This document shows positions 26,169 through 35,876 of a stretch of 64,000 bases of DNA, piece by piece. Numbering within the stretch: position 1 is the first letter of the stretch; the number at the start of each line of letters is the position of its first letter. The notes beneath the pieces were generated by a model. The model made no database searches, was not told the DNA's origin, and was given only the letters and a program-made list of their open reading frames with translations. A program made the translations under genes and the position numbers. Source of the DNA: Acidobacteriaceae bacterium (lineage in GTDB: Bacteria > Acidobacteriota > Terriglobia > Terriglobales > Acidobacteriaceae); contig PLCS01000012.1 of NCBI GenBank assembly GCA_003134855.1, positions 186,001 to 250,000 on the forward strand, written 5' to 3'.

Positions 26169-27245
26169 CTACCCTTTGCGCCCGCGGACGGCTTCCTTGG
26201 CTTCGGCGGGGCCGGCGGTGGGGACTTCGGGGACGTCGGCCTTGGCGCCACCGATTCCCAGCTTCTTGCGCAGCTCGGCGTCCAGCTTGGCGAAGATCTC
26301 CTTGTTCTCCTTGAGGAAGGCGCGGGTGTTTTCGCGGCCCTGGCCGATGCGCTCGCCGGCGTAGGCGTACCAAGCGCCGGATTTCTCGACAATATTGTTG
26401 GCCACAGCCAGGTCCAGCACGTCGCCCTCGCGGCTGATGCCCTCGCCGTAGATGATGTCGAACTCGGCCTCGCGGAAGGGCGCGGCCACCTTGTTCTTGA
26501 CAATTTTTACCTTGGTGCGGTTGCCGGTGACCGCGTCGCCGTCCTTGATGGCGGCGATGCGGCGAATGTCCACGCGCACCGAGGAGTAGAACTTCAGCGC
26601 CCGGCCGCCGGTGGTGGTCTCCGGGTTGCCGAACATCACGCCGATTTTCTCGCGGATTTGATTGATAAAAATCAGCGCTGTGCGGGATTTCGAGACCGTG
26701 CCGGTGAGCTTGCGCAGGGCCTGAGACATTAGCCGCGCCTGCAGGCCCATGTGGGAGTCGCCCATCTCGCCGTCCAGCTCAGCCTTGGGAACCAGCGCGG
26801 CCACCGAATCGACGACCAGCACATCGATGGCGCCGGAGCGAACCAAAGTTTCAGTAATCTCCAATGCCTGCTCGCCACTGTCGGGCTGCGAAACCAGCAG
26901 GTTATCGATGTCCACGCCCAGTTTCTTGGCGTAGCTGGGGTCCAAAGCGTGCTCCACGTCGACGAAAGCGGCCAGACCGCCCGCCTTTTGCGCCTCGGCG
27001 ATGATCTGCAAGCATATCGTCGTCTTGCCTGATGATTCGGGACCGAAGACCTCGCTGACGCGGCCGCGGGGAATTCCGCCCACGCCCAGCGCCGCGTCAA
27101 AGCTGATCGAGCCGGTGGAGATCACGGCAATCGGCACCAGCGCCTCTTTCGATCCGAGCCGGACAATCGACCCTTTACCAAACTGTTTTTCGATCTGTGC
27201 GAGCGCAAGTTCTACGGCCTTGGCGCGGTCATCGGCGATTGCCAT
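26169..27245 (-). CDS. recA: RecA recombinase
   Basis: 358 aa from the ATG at 27245, with CAGGAG eight bases upstream on the minus strand. RecA loads on single-stranded DNA and drives strand exchange and SOS signalling. The Walker A motif GPESSGKTT, Walker [12 protein letters not shown] and the DNA-binding loops (including [13 protein letters not shown]) are all intact, and length is normal. A single gene; no LexA-type box was recognised upstream. Candidate -10 TACAAT lies 83 bases upstream of the start. Confidence 0.98.
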   Translation of the reverse strand: MAIADDRAKAVELALAQIEKQFGKGSIVRLGSKEALVPIAVISTGSISFDAALGVGGIPRGRVSEVFGPESSGKTTICLQIIAEAQKAGGLAAFVDVEHALDPSYAKKLGVDIDNLLVSQPDSGEQALEITETLVRSGAIDVLVVDSVAALVPKAELDGEMGDSHMGLQARLMSQALRKLTGTVSKSRTALIFINQIREKIGVMFGNPETTTGGRALKFYSSVRVDIRRIAAIKDGDAVTGNRTKVKIVKNKVAAPFREAEFDIIYGEGISREGDVLDLAVANNIVEKSGAWYAYAGERIGQGRENTRAFLKENKEIFAKLDAELRKKLGIGGAKADVPEVPTAGPAEAKEAVRGRKG

Positions 27246-27334
27246 GGGGGATTCTCCTGAAAATGTGCTCGCCTTGCGCGGCTCCTGCAACCCTCACAGG
27301 AAACGGCTCGGCGGCGGGATTGCATTTCGATGGG

Positions 27335-27363
27335 ATTGTAGCAGGGCTGAACAGACAATGAAA
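27335..27363 (-). promoter_or_regulatory. Candidate recA promoter
   Basis: On the minus strand TACAAT is at 27335-27340, with TTTCAT-like sequence about 17 bp upstream as a weak -35. The resulting leader would be about 80 bases. Confidence 0.35.
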
Positions 27364-27458
27364 GAAAATAAAAGCGAAGAGATGGTGAAAGCTGGTGGAT
27401 TTCTGACAATCCTCTGCTTCTCTTGCGTTGACCGGCGCGGGGCACCCCAACCAGAAGC

Positions 27459-27755
27459 TCAAACGGTATAAGCGCCGATGCGGGTTTCACGGCTGGTCAG
27501 CGCGTCGCAGGCGCGGTCGAGCGCCTCGTAGTCGGCGTCGTGATCCTTGCGGAAGGCGCGGAAGGCCTCTTCGCTGGCCCAGCGGTCGATGGTGAGGTAG
27601 ACGCCGGGAATATAAGCGTCGCGCAACAACTCTGTGCCCTGGTACTCGGGCGAGGCGCGGAAGAGTTGCGCCCAGGCGCCTTCGGGCGAATAGGCGGCCT
27701 CAAAGGCGGCAACCTGCTCCTCGGAAATCTCGAACTGCCAGACTACAACGAACAT
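27459..27755 (-). CDS. Antibiotic biosynthesis monooxygenase-like protein
   Basis: 98 aa from the ATG at 27755 (an ATG at 27776 is an alternative). It has the ferredoxin-like fold pattern of ABM proteins: VVVWQFEISEEQVAAFEAAY at the start, a middle GAWAQLF helix, and YLTIDRWASEEAFRAFRKD near the end. Members are small heme- or quinone-related oxidoreductases or just dimeric stress proteins. The precise role cannot be assigned. Confidence 0.7.
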   Translation of the reverse strand: MFVVVWQFEISEEQVAAFEAAYSPEGAWAQLFRASPEYQGTELLRDAYIPGVYLTIDRWASEEAFRAFRKDHDADYEALDRACDALTSRETRIGAYTV

Positions 27756-28271
27756 ATGCGGTCCCAATCCTGCCATTATGGTAGCGCAGCGGGGATCGAA
27801 GTGGCGAAAATGCAAGAGGGATCCTCCTTCATGCAGCGAAACAGGGGTTTCACGTTCTGGCTTCGGCAGGAGAATTGAGGCTGGATGATATGTCTGCACA
27901 GCAGGGAGTATGGCCTCTTCGAAAGGGCATTGCCGGGACGAAGATGGGAACTTCTTTAGATACAAATGTGAAAAGAATTGCACATTGCCCAATATGCGCA
28001 AATCTATATTATTGATTCTAAAGGAACTCTTTTGGCGCGCAACGTGCATATTGTGAGGCAGGTCCAATTGGAGCGCCACGGGTGGCGATTCTGAGCGTGT
28101 CCCCTACCATGCTCTGAGATTAACCGTTGCTCCGAAGGGATGCGATGCTTCGCTGAAGGAGCGCGGAGGTCTTTAAGCGCTCTATCTTGGCAAGACGTTT
28201 ATTTTTTTGCGGCCAACCGCAATGAGTTCAGGCAGGACAGATGCCCGCGAGGGCCAGCTTGGGAGGAATTT

Positions 28272-28913
28272 ATGAAGAAGATCAGTTTAGTAGTACTCGC
28301 ATTGGCAACTGCTCTTGCGACCGCGCCAGCCGCCATGGCTACGACACAAACGTTTTATTTCGACTTCAACGGCATTGCCACCGGCAGCGGCACGCCCGGC
28401 GTGGGACTCACCAGCGGCAGCGGCTACCTCACGGGAACGTGGCTCAGTGGCAGCACGTATGAGATCACTGGAGGGAGCAGCATTCTTATCGACGGCCTGG
28501 CCGCTACGGTTGTCGGAAACACCGCCCCGCCGATCGTCAACGGGGTTAATACCGGTCTTGACTGCAGCCAGCCCGAATTCTGTTTCGACAATATCGTTGA
28601 TATGTCGACTTCGCCGTATTTTGTAGATAGTACTGGAGGTCTCCTCTTCCAGATCACAGCGACTACCGATCAAGTTCTTCTCTTTACCCAGGGCGGCACT
28701 GTCCTCTCGGATTGGAATAATGGCGGTGGCCTTCCCACCGACTTCCACCCTACCTATAACGGGGCCAACCCGGCAACGTACGGCTACGACACTGGCTTAG
28801 CTATCACCGAGACACCGGAGCCATCGTCTCTGCTGTTGCTGGGCACCGGTCTGCTCCTCATGGCTGGCTTTCTTTTCCGCAAGGCCAAGCCGAGCATGAA
28901 CCGCGCGGCTTAG
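28272..28913 (+). CDS. PEP-CTERM sorting-domain exported protein
   Basis: 213 aa from the ATG at 28272, with GGGAGGAAT just upstream. It has a signal peptide (SLVVLALATALATAPAAMA), a beta-rich body with two Cys close together (CSQPEFC), and a C-terminal PEP-CTERM tripartite signal: PEPSSLLLLGTG, a hydrophobic stretch and FRKAK. Such proteins are handled by exosortase and trimmed at the surface, often with exopolysaccharide. No exosortase is nearby. A terminator follows. Confidence 0.85.
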   Translation: MKKISLVVLALATALATAPAAMATTQTFYFDFNGIATGSGTPGVGLTSGSGYLTGTWLSGSTYEITGGSSILIDGLAATVVGNTAPPIVNGVNTGLDCSQPEFCFDNIVDMSTSPYFVDSTGGLLFQITATTDQVLLFTQGGTVLSDWNNGGGLPTDFHPTYNGANPATYGYDTGLAITETPEPSSLLLLGTGLLLMAGFLFRKAKPSMNRAA

Positions 28914-28936
28914 TTTCTCAAGCTGTTCTGTCGACA

Positions 28937-28969
28937 ACGGAGGGCACGGAAACGTGCCCTCCGTTTTTT
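28937..28969 (+). terminator. Rho-independent terminator
   Basis: A perfect 12-bp stem (ACGGAGGGCACG / CGTGCCCTCCGT) with a GAAA tetraloop is followed by a T-run. It ends the PEP-CTERM transcript. Confidence 0.9.
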
Positions 28970-28988
28970 CGTTTATGGAGCGGCGAAA

Positions 28989-31868
28989 CTAAACCCTGCG
29001 CAAATTGGCGAACTTTTCCATAAGCTTTTTCATACCGTACTGGGAAAAAAGGACCGTGAGCTTGGCGTCTTCGCCGTCGCCTTCGCGCAGCAGGATGGTG
29101 CCTTCGCCGTACTTGGAGTGGCGCACGCGCTGGCCCTTTTTGAGATTGGTTGCGCCGCTGGATTGGGGCAGTTCCAAGGCCGGATGAGCCGACGCCGGAC
29201 GAGGAAGCGAGCCGGGCTTGCCGTGGCCTGACTTGCCTGCAAAGAAGCGGGCGATGTTGTCGATGGAGCGTGGCGCTTCCGGCGGTTTTCCCGCGCTTAC
29301 CCCTTTTGGTTCTGATTCCGAGCTCGTAGAAGCAGGTTGAGCCTTGGCCGTCATCCAAGAGGCTACAAAAGGCTTGGAGGATGCGCTTTTGGTGCTGGTG
29401 GCGAATCCACTGCCGCCACTGGGGCGGGCGAACGAGCGCGGGGCTTCCTGGTTTTCGTCTTCGTAATTGTAGTGCTTGTCGGCAAAGTCGGTTGAAGCGC
29501 TGGGGCGGCGGCCGTAACTCTTGGGGTAGCCGGGAGTGGCCCAGGAAGAGGATTGGGGCCGTCCGCCGAGGTTTTCGATCAACTGGCTGGGAACTTCCTC
29601 GAGAAAGCGGGAGGGGATGCTCATCTCCGGGGAGTCGTTGCCGTATCTTCTCCTATAATGGGCGCGGCTGAGGATGAGTGTGTTCATCGCGCGGGTCATG
29701 CCGACGTAGCAGAGGCGGCGTTCTTCTTCCAGTTCGTCGGGATTGTTCAGCGTGCGCGAGTGGGGAAAGAGGCCCTCTTCCAGGCCGGCGAGGAAGACCA
29801 GCGGAAACTCCAGGCCCTTGGCGGCGTGCAGGGTCATCAGGGTAACGCGGGCCTCGGGGTCGTACTGGTCGGTGTCGGAGGCCAGAGCCGCATGGTCGAG
29901 GAACTCGCCCAGGGTCTCGCCGCGGGCTTCGGCGTCATGGGCGGCGTTGGCCAGCTCCTTCAAGTTTTCAATCCGGCTGAAGGCCTCCGGCGTGCCTTCG
30001 GTCTCCAGAGCTTTGATGTAGCCAGTGCGGTCGATGAGGAAGCGGATCAGCTCCGGGAGGGTGGCCGCGTCGCCGGGTTTGCGAAAGGCCGGCTTATCTT
30101 GCGCTTCTTCGCTGGTTTCCGATTCGACTTTTGTATCGTCGATCCCAGGTCCCAAAATCGGGGCCAGGGGCACCCGGTCTTTTTTCGGCATGGTGAGAAA
30201 AGGCCGCTTGGACTGAGCCGCGAAGGGCGAGAAGCTGGCAACGTCCAGAAGCGGAGGCTGTGAGGCCTCGCCGCCGCCAAAATCAAAGCTGGTAGCGGAG
30301 TCCGCGCTGGCCGAATCCGCATCAACTGAGCCAAATGCAAAGCCGGTATCGGCCTCGTCCTCAGATTCCGCGCCGGCAGACACATCGGCCGCGAGCTTGC
30401 CGGCAAAGTCGGGGTCCATCATCGCTTGCGCGTCGAGAATCAGTTGGCGGAAGGACTCGATGGCCATCAGCGCCCGCGTGGGAATGAGCCGGTTGGCGAT
30501 GGCGGCGCTGAGGGCCTCCCAGGTGGAGACGCCGGTTTCCAGAGCCAGCCGCTCCAGCGTCTCCAGCGAGGTTTTGCCGATGCCGCGCGCCGGAGTGTTG
30601 ATGACCCGCTGCAAGGCCATTGAATCATGAGGGTTGCGGATGAGCCGCAGGTAGGCGAGCAGGTCCTTGATCTCGGCGCGCTCATAAAAGCTGAAGCCGC
30701 CGACCATGGTGTAGGGAATGTTGTAGCGGCGTAGCGCTTCCTCTACAAGACGGGACTGGGCGTTGGTGCGGTAGAGCACCGCGCAATTTGCCGTTCCGCG
30801 ATTTTCCCCTTCGATTGAGTTCGCTTGGCGAAGAAAAGTCTGGATTCGGTCGGCGATGAAGAGCGCCTCGTTCTCGCCGTCGGGAGCTTCGTAGAAGCCG
30901 ATCAGCGAGCCGCCTTGGCGATCGGTCCACAGCTTTTTCCCTTTGCGCTTGATGTTATTGGCGACCACCGCGCCGGCGGCCTCCAGAATCACCTGAGTGG
31001 AGCGGTAGTTCTGCTCCAGCCTGACAATGCGGGCGTTGGGAAAGTCCTTCTCAAATTCCAGAATGTTGCGGATGTCGGCGCCGCGCCAGGAATAAATGCT
31101 CTGGTCCTCGTCGCCCACCGCGCAGACGTTCTTTCGCTCGCCGGCCAGCAGCTTCATCAACTCGTACTGCGGGCGATTGGTGTCCTGGTACTCATCGACC
31201 AGCAGATAGCGGTAGCGGCGCTGGTAGCGCTCGCGGGCTTCCGTGGAGACCTTGAGCAGGCGAACGGCCTCCAGTAGCAGATCGTCGAAGTCCAGCGCGT
31301 TCGACTTGCGCAGCTCGGCCTGGTAGCCCTTGAAGATGTGGGCGATGCGTTCGCCGTTTGGATCCCTGGAGCTGAGGTAATACTCCTGCGGATCGACCAT
31401 GTGGCTCTTGGCCCAGGAGATGCGGCCCAGGACCGCGCGCGGGGTGAGCTGCTTGGTGTCCAGGCCCATGCGCTTCATGATCTGCTTGACGATGGCCTGC
31501 TGGTCGTTCTCGTCGTAGATGGCAAAGTCGCGGGTCAGCCCTTCCTTGCCCTCCTTGAGCGCCTCGATGTCGCGGCGCAAGATGCGCACGCAAAAGGAAT
31601 GGAAGGTGCACAGCAGCGGCTTCGCCAGCGAAGAGTGGTCCAGCAGCCGGTCCACGCGCTCGGCCATCTCGCTGGCCGCCTTGTTGGTGAAGGTGACGGC
31701 CAGAATCGACTCCGGCGCGATGCCTTTTTCGCGGATCAGCCAGGCGATGCGGCTGGTGATCACCCGTGTCTTGCCCGAGCCGGCCCCGGCGAGAATCAGC
31801 AGAGGGCCTTCGGTGGCCTCGACGGCGGCGCGCTGTTCGGGATTCAAATTGGAGAGCTGCGGCGGCAA
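28989..31868 (-). CDS. UvrD/PcrA-family DNA helicase
   Basis: 959 aa, start TTG at 31868 (an upstream CTG is possible). Superfamily 1A helicase: Q-motif LNPEQRAAV, Walker A AGAGSGKTR, motif II DEYQDTN, motif III GDEDQSIYSWRGA, motif V LMTLHAAKGLEFP, motif VI VGMTRAM. About 200 residues longer than usual. An acidic/Ser-rich insert lies near residues 490-600 and a disordered segment precedes the C-terminal tudor-like domain (GQRVRHSKYGEGTIL). It works in mismatch/nucleotide excision repair and in removing RecA. Confidence 0.95.
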   Translation of the reverse strand: MPPQLSNLNPEQRAAVEATEGPLLILAGAGSGKTRVITSRIAWLIREKGIAPESILAVTFTNKAASEMAERVDRLLDHSSLAKPLLCTFHSFCVRILRRDIEALKEGKEGLTRDFAIYDENDQQAIVKQIMKRMGLDTKQLTPRAVLGRISWAKSHMVDPQEYYLSSRDPNGERIAHIFKGYQAELRKSNALDFDDLLLEAVRLLKVSTEARERYQRRYRYLLVDEYQDTNRPQYELMKLLAGERKNVCAVGDEDQSIYSWRGADIRNILEFEKDFPNARIVRLEQNYRSTQVILEAAGAVVANNIKRKGKKLWTDRQGGSLIGFYEAPDGENEALFIADRIQTFLRQANSIEGENRGTANCAVLYRTNAQSRLVEEALRRYNIPYTMVGGFSFYERAEIKDLLAYLRLIRNPHDSMALQRVINTPARGIGKTSLETLERLALETGVSTWEALSAAIANRLIPTRALMAIESFRQLILDAQAMMDPDFAGKLAADVSAGAESEDEADTGFAFGSVDADSASADSATSFDFGGGEASQPPLLDVASFSPFAAQSKRPFLTMPKKDRVPLAPILGPGIDDTKVESETSEEAQDKPAFRKPGDAATLPELIRFLIDRTGYIKALETEGTPEAFSRIENLKELANAAHDAEARGETLGEFLDHAALASDTDQYDPEARVTLMTLHAAKGLEFPLVFLAGLEEGLFPHSRTLNNPDELEEERRLCYVGMTRAMNTLILSRAHYRRRYGNDSPEMSIPSRFLEEVPSQLIENLGGRPQSSSWATPGYPKSYGRRPSASTDFADKHYNYEDENQEAPRSFARPSGGSGFATSTKSASSKPFVASWMTAKAQPASTSSESEPKGVSAGKPPEAPRSIDNIARFFAGKSGHGKPGSLPRPASAHPALELPQSSGATNLKKGQRVRHSKYGEGTILLREGDGEDAKLTVLFSQYGMKKLMEKFANLRRV

Positions 31869-31939
31869 GATGGCGTCCAGGCGGGAAGAGTCCTGCGTCT
31901 AGTGTACCGTTTGGGGGGCGATTCTCTTTGGCAGTGCGC

Positions 31940-31945
31940 TATCCT
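31940..31945 (+). promoter_or_regulatory. Candidate -10 box before LOG gene
   Basis: TATCCT lies nine bases before the LOG ATG. No convincing -35 element or strong ribosome site was seen. Together with purE, arsR and hpnI it suggests short or absent leaders. Confidence 0.3.
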
Positions 31946-31954
31946 GAAGAGACA

Positions 31955-32515
31955 ATGACAGATTCTCTTCAACCTGTTCGCCGCGTGGCCGTCTACTGCG
32001 GATCGGCCGTTGGAAGCAATCCCGCCTATCTCGCCGAGGCTCGCGCGCTGGGCGCGGCCATTGCCTCGGCCGGACTTGGGCTGGTCTATGGCGGGACAAA
32101 TATAGGATTAATGGGCGCGGTGGCCGATGCGGCGCTTGCCGGGGGCGCGCATACCATTGGCGTTCTGCCCGAGCTGCTGGCAGGCCGCGAGATCGCCCAC
32201 GACGGGCTGACCGAGTTCGTGCTGGTTTCCACCATGCACGAGCGCAAGGCGCGCATGGTAGAGCTGGCCGACGCCTTTCTCGTGCTGCCCGGCGGCTACG
32301 GCACGCTGGAGGAACTGCTGGAGGTGGTCACCTGGGCGCAACTCGGCCTGCACGCCAAACCCTGCATCGTGATCAACACCGCCGGCTACTGGGACGGGTT
32401 GCTGGCTTTCCTCGATTCCGCAGTGGCGGCGGGTTTCATCAAGCAGAAAAACCGCGATCTGCTGCGCGTGGCAGCCAACGCCAAAGAAGCGGTGGGGATG
32501 GCGGTTGAGGGCTGA
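31955..32515 (+). CDS. LOG family protein
   Basis: 186 aa from the ATG at 31955. The pattern AVYCGSAVGSNPAYLAEARALG, GLVYGGTNIGLMG, and the diagnostic PGGYGTLEELLEV define the LOG (lysine decarboxylase-like) family, whose members hydrolyse cytokinin nucleotides or related nucleoside monophosphates. The arginine and glutamate of HERKARM and PGGYGTLEE are present. It is divergent from the helicase gene, suggesting a shared regulatory gap of about 85 bp. Substrate unproven. Confidence 0.9.
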   Translation: MTDSLQPVRRVAVYCGSAVGSNPAYLAEARALGAAIASAGLGLVYGGTNIGLMGAVADAALAGGAHTIGVLPELLAGREIAHDGLTEFVLVSTMHERKARMVELADAFLVLPGGYGTLEELLEVVTWAQLGLHAKPCIVINTAGYWDGLLAFLDSAVAAGFIKQKNRDLLRVAANAKEAVGMAVEG

Positions 32516-32560
32516 ACGAAATCCAGGTTTCCGCATCAAGGTTTGTTGCCCACAACACTT

Positions 32561-33664
32561 TTACCTGGGGCCGTTTCCCGTCGATGTTGCTTCGTCAGCC
32601 CAATAGCCATTTCTGCCCGTAACCTCCAGATTCGGATACTCTGTCAGGCGCAATCCGATGGCATGAAAGCCCGCATGGGGAGCAGTGGGATAAAAGCTCA
32701 GAAGATAGCGATTCGGCAGATGGTGGGAGATGGCCTGCACATCGCGCTCCAGGCTGCGGGCGTCCTTGAAGCTGAAAGACTCGCCGCCCGTCAACTGCGC
32801 CACGCTCTCCGCCGAATTGTGCTTGAGCCCGTCCGCAGCCAGGAGTGCCGCTGCCTTGGCTGCGCGTAACGGTGGCGCAAGGAGGCTCAGGCAGTCGTAG
32901 GCTTGTTCAAGGCGGCTTTCACTGGGGTCCACGTCCGGGCCCCGGCTCATGCATCCTCCGGCGGGACCAGGTTTGCTGGAACTGAGAATCTGCGAGGCCT
33001 CATACTTGGCAGCGGACTTGGCGGAAGAGAAGTTCAGGCTGTAGATGGCCGTATTGGTGTCGCTCACGTCATGCAGAGCCTGCTCGAGATTCGCCTTGCT
33101 GCCATGATCCACCGTTTCGCTGATGAGCAGAATGGCGCGGCGATAGGAGGGCGGCTGCCTGCGCAACAGATCGACAGAGAATCGCAGGCCGTCGAGGATG
33201 GCAGCGCCGCGATCTCCCGGCTCAAGGCCGCGCAGGGCATCTCCCACCGCATTCAAATCTGGGGTAAAGGCCAGGGCCAGCCGGGCTTCGCTGTCGAACT
33301 CCACCACCGCGACCTCGTGACTGACGCCGCCGATGACCGCCTCAATCGAGGGGCCCAGATTGCGATACTTATCGAGCTGGCGAGCGCCCGCGCCGCCGGT
33401 TTCAACCGCAACCACCAGCGCCAGCGGCTCGCTGCCCGTCTCTTCATCGATCGTGATCTTTTGTTCAATGCCGTCGTCGGTAAGAACGAAATCCTTCGCG
33501 CTGAGTGTGAAAACCGGCGCTCCGTCTTTGGTCCTGACCAGAGCGGGAACAAGAACCAGAGTGGTGCGTGTACTCAGAACGGGAGGCTGCGGGAGGGAGG
33601 GAGCGGGCGTTTGGGCCAACGCCGCCGGCAAGCACGCAAGTGCGGCGAGAAACGCTAACTTCAT
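32561..33664 (-). CDS. VWFA-related acidobacterial-type exported protein
   Basis: 367 aa from the ATG at 33664 (GAGGGGGC upstream); longer starts lack a signal. The signal peptide (LAFLAALACLPAALAQ) precedes a VWFA-like domain with LTDDGIEQKITIDEE and a conserved ISETVDHGSKANL block. This repeated Acidobacteria-specific family has no known function. It is probably periplasmic. The metal-site residues of true VWFA domains are only partly recognisable. Confidence 0.85.
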   Translation of the reverse strand: MKLAFLAALACLPAALAQTPAPSLPQPPVLSTRTTLVLVPALVRTKDGAPVFTLSAKDFVLTDDGIEQKITIDEETGSEPLALVVAVETGGAGARQLDKYRNLGPSIEAVIGGVSHEVAVVEFDSEARLALAFTPDLNAVGDALRGLEPGDRGAAILDGLRFSVDLLRRQPPSYRRAILLISETVDHGSKANLEQALHDVSDTNTAIYSLNFSSAKSAAKYEASQILSSSKPGPAGGCMSRGPDVDPSESRLEQAYDCLSLLAPPLRAAKAAALLAADGLKHNSAESVAQLTGGESFSFKDARSLERDVQAISHHLPNRYLLSFYPTAPHAGFHAIGLRLTEYPNLEVTGRNGYWADEATSTGNGPR

Positions 33665-33824
33665 GACCAGCCCCCTCAGCATCATGTCATTATGACGGAT
33701 GACAGACACTTTTCGTGTGCATGATTGCGAGTGCCGAAGAGGTGGTGTGGATGGTGGTTGGCGGATGAAAAAGATCCCAACCCCAGAAATCGAGATATGG
33801 GGTACGAAGCCTGTGCTATACGAT

Positions 33825-34466
33825 TCAGTCGATTTCGGTGAGCTGGCCAGTCAAATGTTCAGCAAGATAGTCTGCCATTTGGGAGACGTTGAAGTGACCT
33901 TCGTTCCAATGGCGGTCTGCTTCTCTAAGTGCTGCATAATATGGTTCTCGATTATCTCGAATGCGTTCTGGCACGATCTTCTTGCCAGGGAGCAATCTTC
34001 CTTGCCTCATGCAAATGAGGTAATAGCACGCCGCTCTGGCCGTTGCTCCGTTCCCCTCCACAAATGGACGTATCCAATTGAGCCTCCAGAGCGCATACGC
34101 AGGAAGGGTGGTGGGGTCATCCTGGACATCCCAATTCTCATGTATGAGCGAGAAGAACCGGTCCATTTCATTCGCAACATCATCGTTTGCAATATTCTGC
34201 TTCATGTGTGCCGTGAATCCATATCTAAAACGAGGCGACAGATCATCGTCTACAAAGATCGATTCCTCCCGATAGCGTCCGCCAAATTGGGCTATATTCG
34301 CAGTTGCTGCCGCGTTCAGCGACCATAGAGTGTACTTGTCGAAGGCCTCTATGCCCTCTGTCAAGCCAATTTCGATGCAATTCAACAACAGATCATACTG
34401 CCGCAAGAGGTTCTGCTCTTCGACCTTGGCATAGAGTTCCGGATTGTCACTTTTGCTGACGCTCAT
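33825..34466 (-). CDS. Fic-fold protein with degenerate active-site motif
   Basis: 213 aa. The Fic motif is at residues 133-144: RPFVEGNGATAR instead of the canonical HPFx[D/E]GNGRxxR. The catalytic His is Arg (CGT codon) and the first Arg is Ala, but the nucleotide-binding frame and R144 remain. Fic proteins normally AMPylate targets; this one is likely impaired or altered. It lies 18 bp after a small gene resembling Fic antitoxins. AT-rich compared with flanks. Confidence 0.75.
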   Translation of the reverse strand: MSVSKSDNPELYAKVEEQNLLRQYDLLLNCIEIGLTEGIEAFDKYTLWSLNAAATANIAQFGGRYREESIFVDDDLSPRFRYGFTAHMKQNIANDDVANEMDRFFSLIHENWDVQDDPTTLPAYALWRLNWIRPFVEGNGATARAACYYLICMRQGRLLPGKKIVPERIRDNREPYYAALREADRHWNEGHFNVSQMADYLAEHLTGQLTEID

Positions 34467-34484
34467 AGTAAAGGCAAGCAGATA

Positions 34485-34709
34485 TTAGCAGTGCTCATTT
34501 GTCGACGAAAAGAGACGAACACTTTGCGATGTGCGGCGTACGCTCTCCTTTGTTATTGTGTTTGAATTCAGAGCGTTGCCAAATGCAAAGCTGATCCTCT
34601 GTTCACGCAACTCTTCATCGGTCACGCTTCGGTTGCGCGATTCGCTCAAAAGACGCAGCAGATCCTCATTCGCTTGAGCAACACCAAGAAATTGTTTACG
34701 TTCTGCCAT
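34485..34709 (-). CDS. Small Fic-associated antitoxin-like protein
   Basis: 74 aa. ATG at 34709 with AAGGGGTG six bases before. It has a short helical region then VTDEELREQRISFAFGNAL, a pattern seen in small proteins encoded directly upstream of Fic genes. An inhibitory S/T-x-x-x-E-G/N motif of class I antitoxins was not found convincingly. Operon with the Fic gene is likely. Confidence 0.6.
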   Translation of the reverse strand: MAERKQFLGVAQANEDLLRLLSESRNRSVTDEELREQRISFAFGNALNSNTITKESVRRTSQSVRLFSSTNEHC

Positions 34710-34971
34710 AACGTCACCCCTTCAACGCTTCCCTCTCGGTTCTGACATCATATCGCAAGTGTGATACGCTGCGCTGCAAGCGACCAAATTTCCCTATTTA
34801 CGGTTCATATTACCCTGGATTCGTTTACTGTTGCCCTTCAAGAACTGCTGGAGAGATTGGAGACAAGTTCGGCGTCTCCTTGGTTCTATGGCAAAAAGTG
34901 CGTTCGCGTTGCTGGCAACAGCTCTACAGATTCTCACTGAGGCAGCGCCAGCATCCTCCTTGCACTTTTCG

Positions 34972-34977
34972 TATACT
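34972..34977 (+). promoter_or_regulatory. Candidate trpC -10 box
   Basis: TATACT lies 11 bases before the trpC ATG (34989). The -35 region is not convincing. Confidence 0.3.
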
Positions 34978-34988
34978 CGACTCAGCGT

Positions 34989-35810
34989 ATGTCCACTCAC
35001 CTCGACAGAATACTGGCGACAACGCGGGCCACGGTTGCCGCGGCCAAGACGCGTGTTCCCATCACCGATCTAGAGCGGCTGGCCGCTCTGCACCAGCCGC
35101 GTGGCTGGGCGGCGGCTCTACGCCGGAAGGCCGCTGCCGGCCCCGCCGTCATCGCTGAGATCAAGAAGGCCTCGCCCTCGAAGGGGCTGATTCGCGCCGA
35201 TTTTGACGCAGCTCAGCTCGCCCGGAGCTACTTTGCCGGCGGCGCGGCGGCGCTCTCCGTGTTGACCGACGAGCCGTTTTTTCAGGGGAGCCTGCGCAAT
35301 CTGGAGTTAACTTCGGCGGCGGTCCCGCTGCCCTGCCTGCGCAAGGACTTCACGGTCGACGAATACCAGATCATCGAAGCTCGCGCACACCACGGGGACG
35401 CCATCCTGCTGATCGCCGCCGCACTCACCGACGATGAGCTCAAGCGCTTCGCGGAAACAGCGCGAGGAATCCACCTTGACGTGCTGGTCGAGGTGCATAC
35501 GGTTGCCGAGCTGGATCGCGTGCTCAGCGCGCTGGGCGAGAGCGGGGCCGACGCCATCGGCGTGAACAACCGCGACCTGAGAACCTTTCAGGTCCGCCTG
35601 GAAACCTCGCTCGAACTCGCCGAGCGGATTCCGCCCGCAGTGGTGTGCGTGGCCGAGAGCGGAATCGCGACGCCCGAAGACCTGGCCCGGCTGCGCGCGG
35701 CGGGCTTCGACGCCTTCCTGATCGGCGAGAGCCTGATGCGCCAGCCCGACCCCGGCGCGGCGCTGGCTGCTCTGCTGGCCGGAGCTTCCACTCCGTCCGC
35801 CGCCGAGTGA
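34989..35810 (+). CDS. trpC: Indole-3-glycerol phosphate synthase
   Basis: 273 aa. TrpC closes the ring of CdRP to indole-3-glycerol phosphate in tryptophan synthesis. Motifs in order: PAVIAEIKKASPSKG (active-site Lys), LSVLTDEPFFQGS, LPCLRKDFTVDEYQ, the catalytic E in EVHT, IGVNNRDL, and SGIATPEDLARL. The length is normal for the family. It is separated from trpF by a toxin-antitoxin pair rather than by another trp gene. Confidence 0.97.
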   Translation: MSTHLDRILATTRATVAAAKTRVPITDLERLAALHQPRGWAAALRRKAAAGPAVIAEIKKASPSKGLIRADFDAAQLARSYFAGGAAALSVLTDEPFFQGSLRNLELTSAAVPLPCLRKDFTVDEYQIIEARAHHGDAILLIAAALTDDELKRFAETARGIHLDVLVEVHTVAELDRVLSALGESGADAIGVNNRDLRTFQVRLETSLELAERIPPAVVCVAESGIATPEDLARLRAAGFDAFLIGESLMRQPDPGAALAALLAGASTPSAAE

Positions 35811-35876
35811 AGTGATTGGAATGAATGAAATCAGGTGTAGAATGGAGTCATCGCGATTGCGCGCCGGAGGTGCCCC

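Noticed and set aside
27246..27458. LexA (SOS) box upstream of recA
   Set aside because: No palindromic GAAC/GTTC-type or CTG-CAG-type box was found in the region.
28190..28230. Sigma-54 promoter before the PEP-CTERM gene
   Set aside because: TGGCA and TTGC-like parts exist, but the GG to GC spacing is about 18 bases rather than 10.
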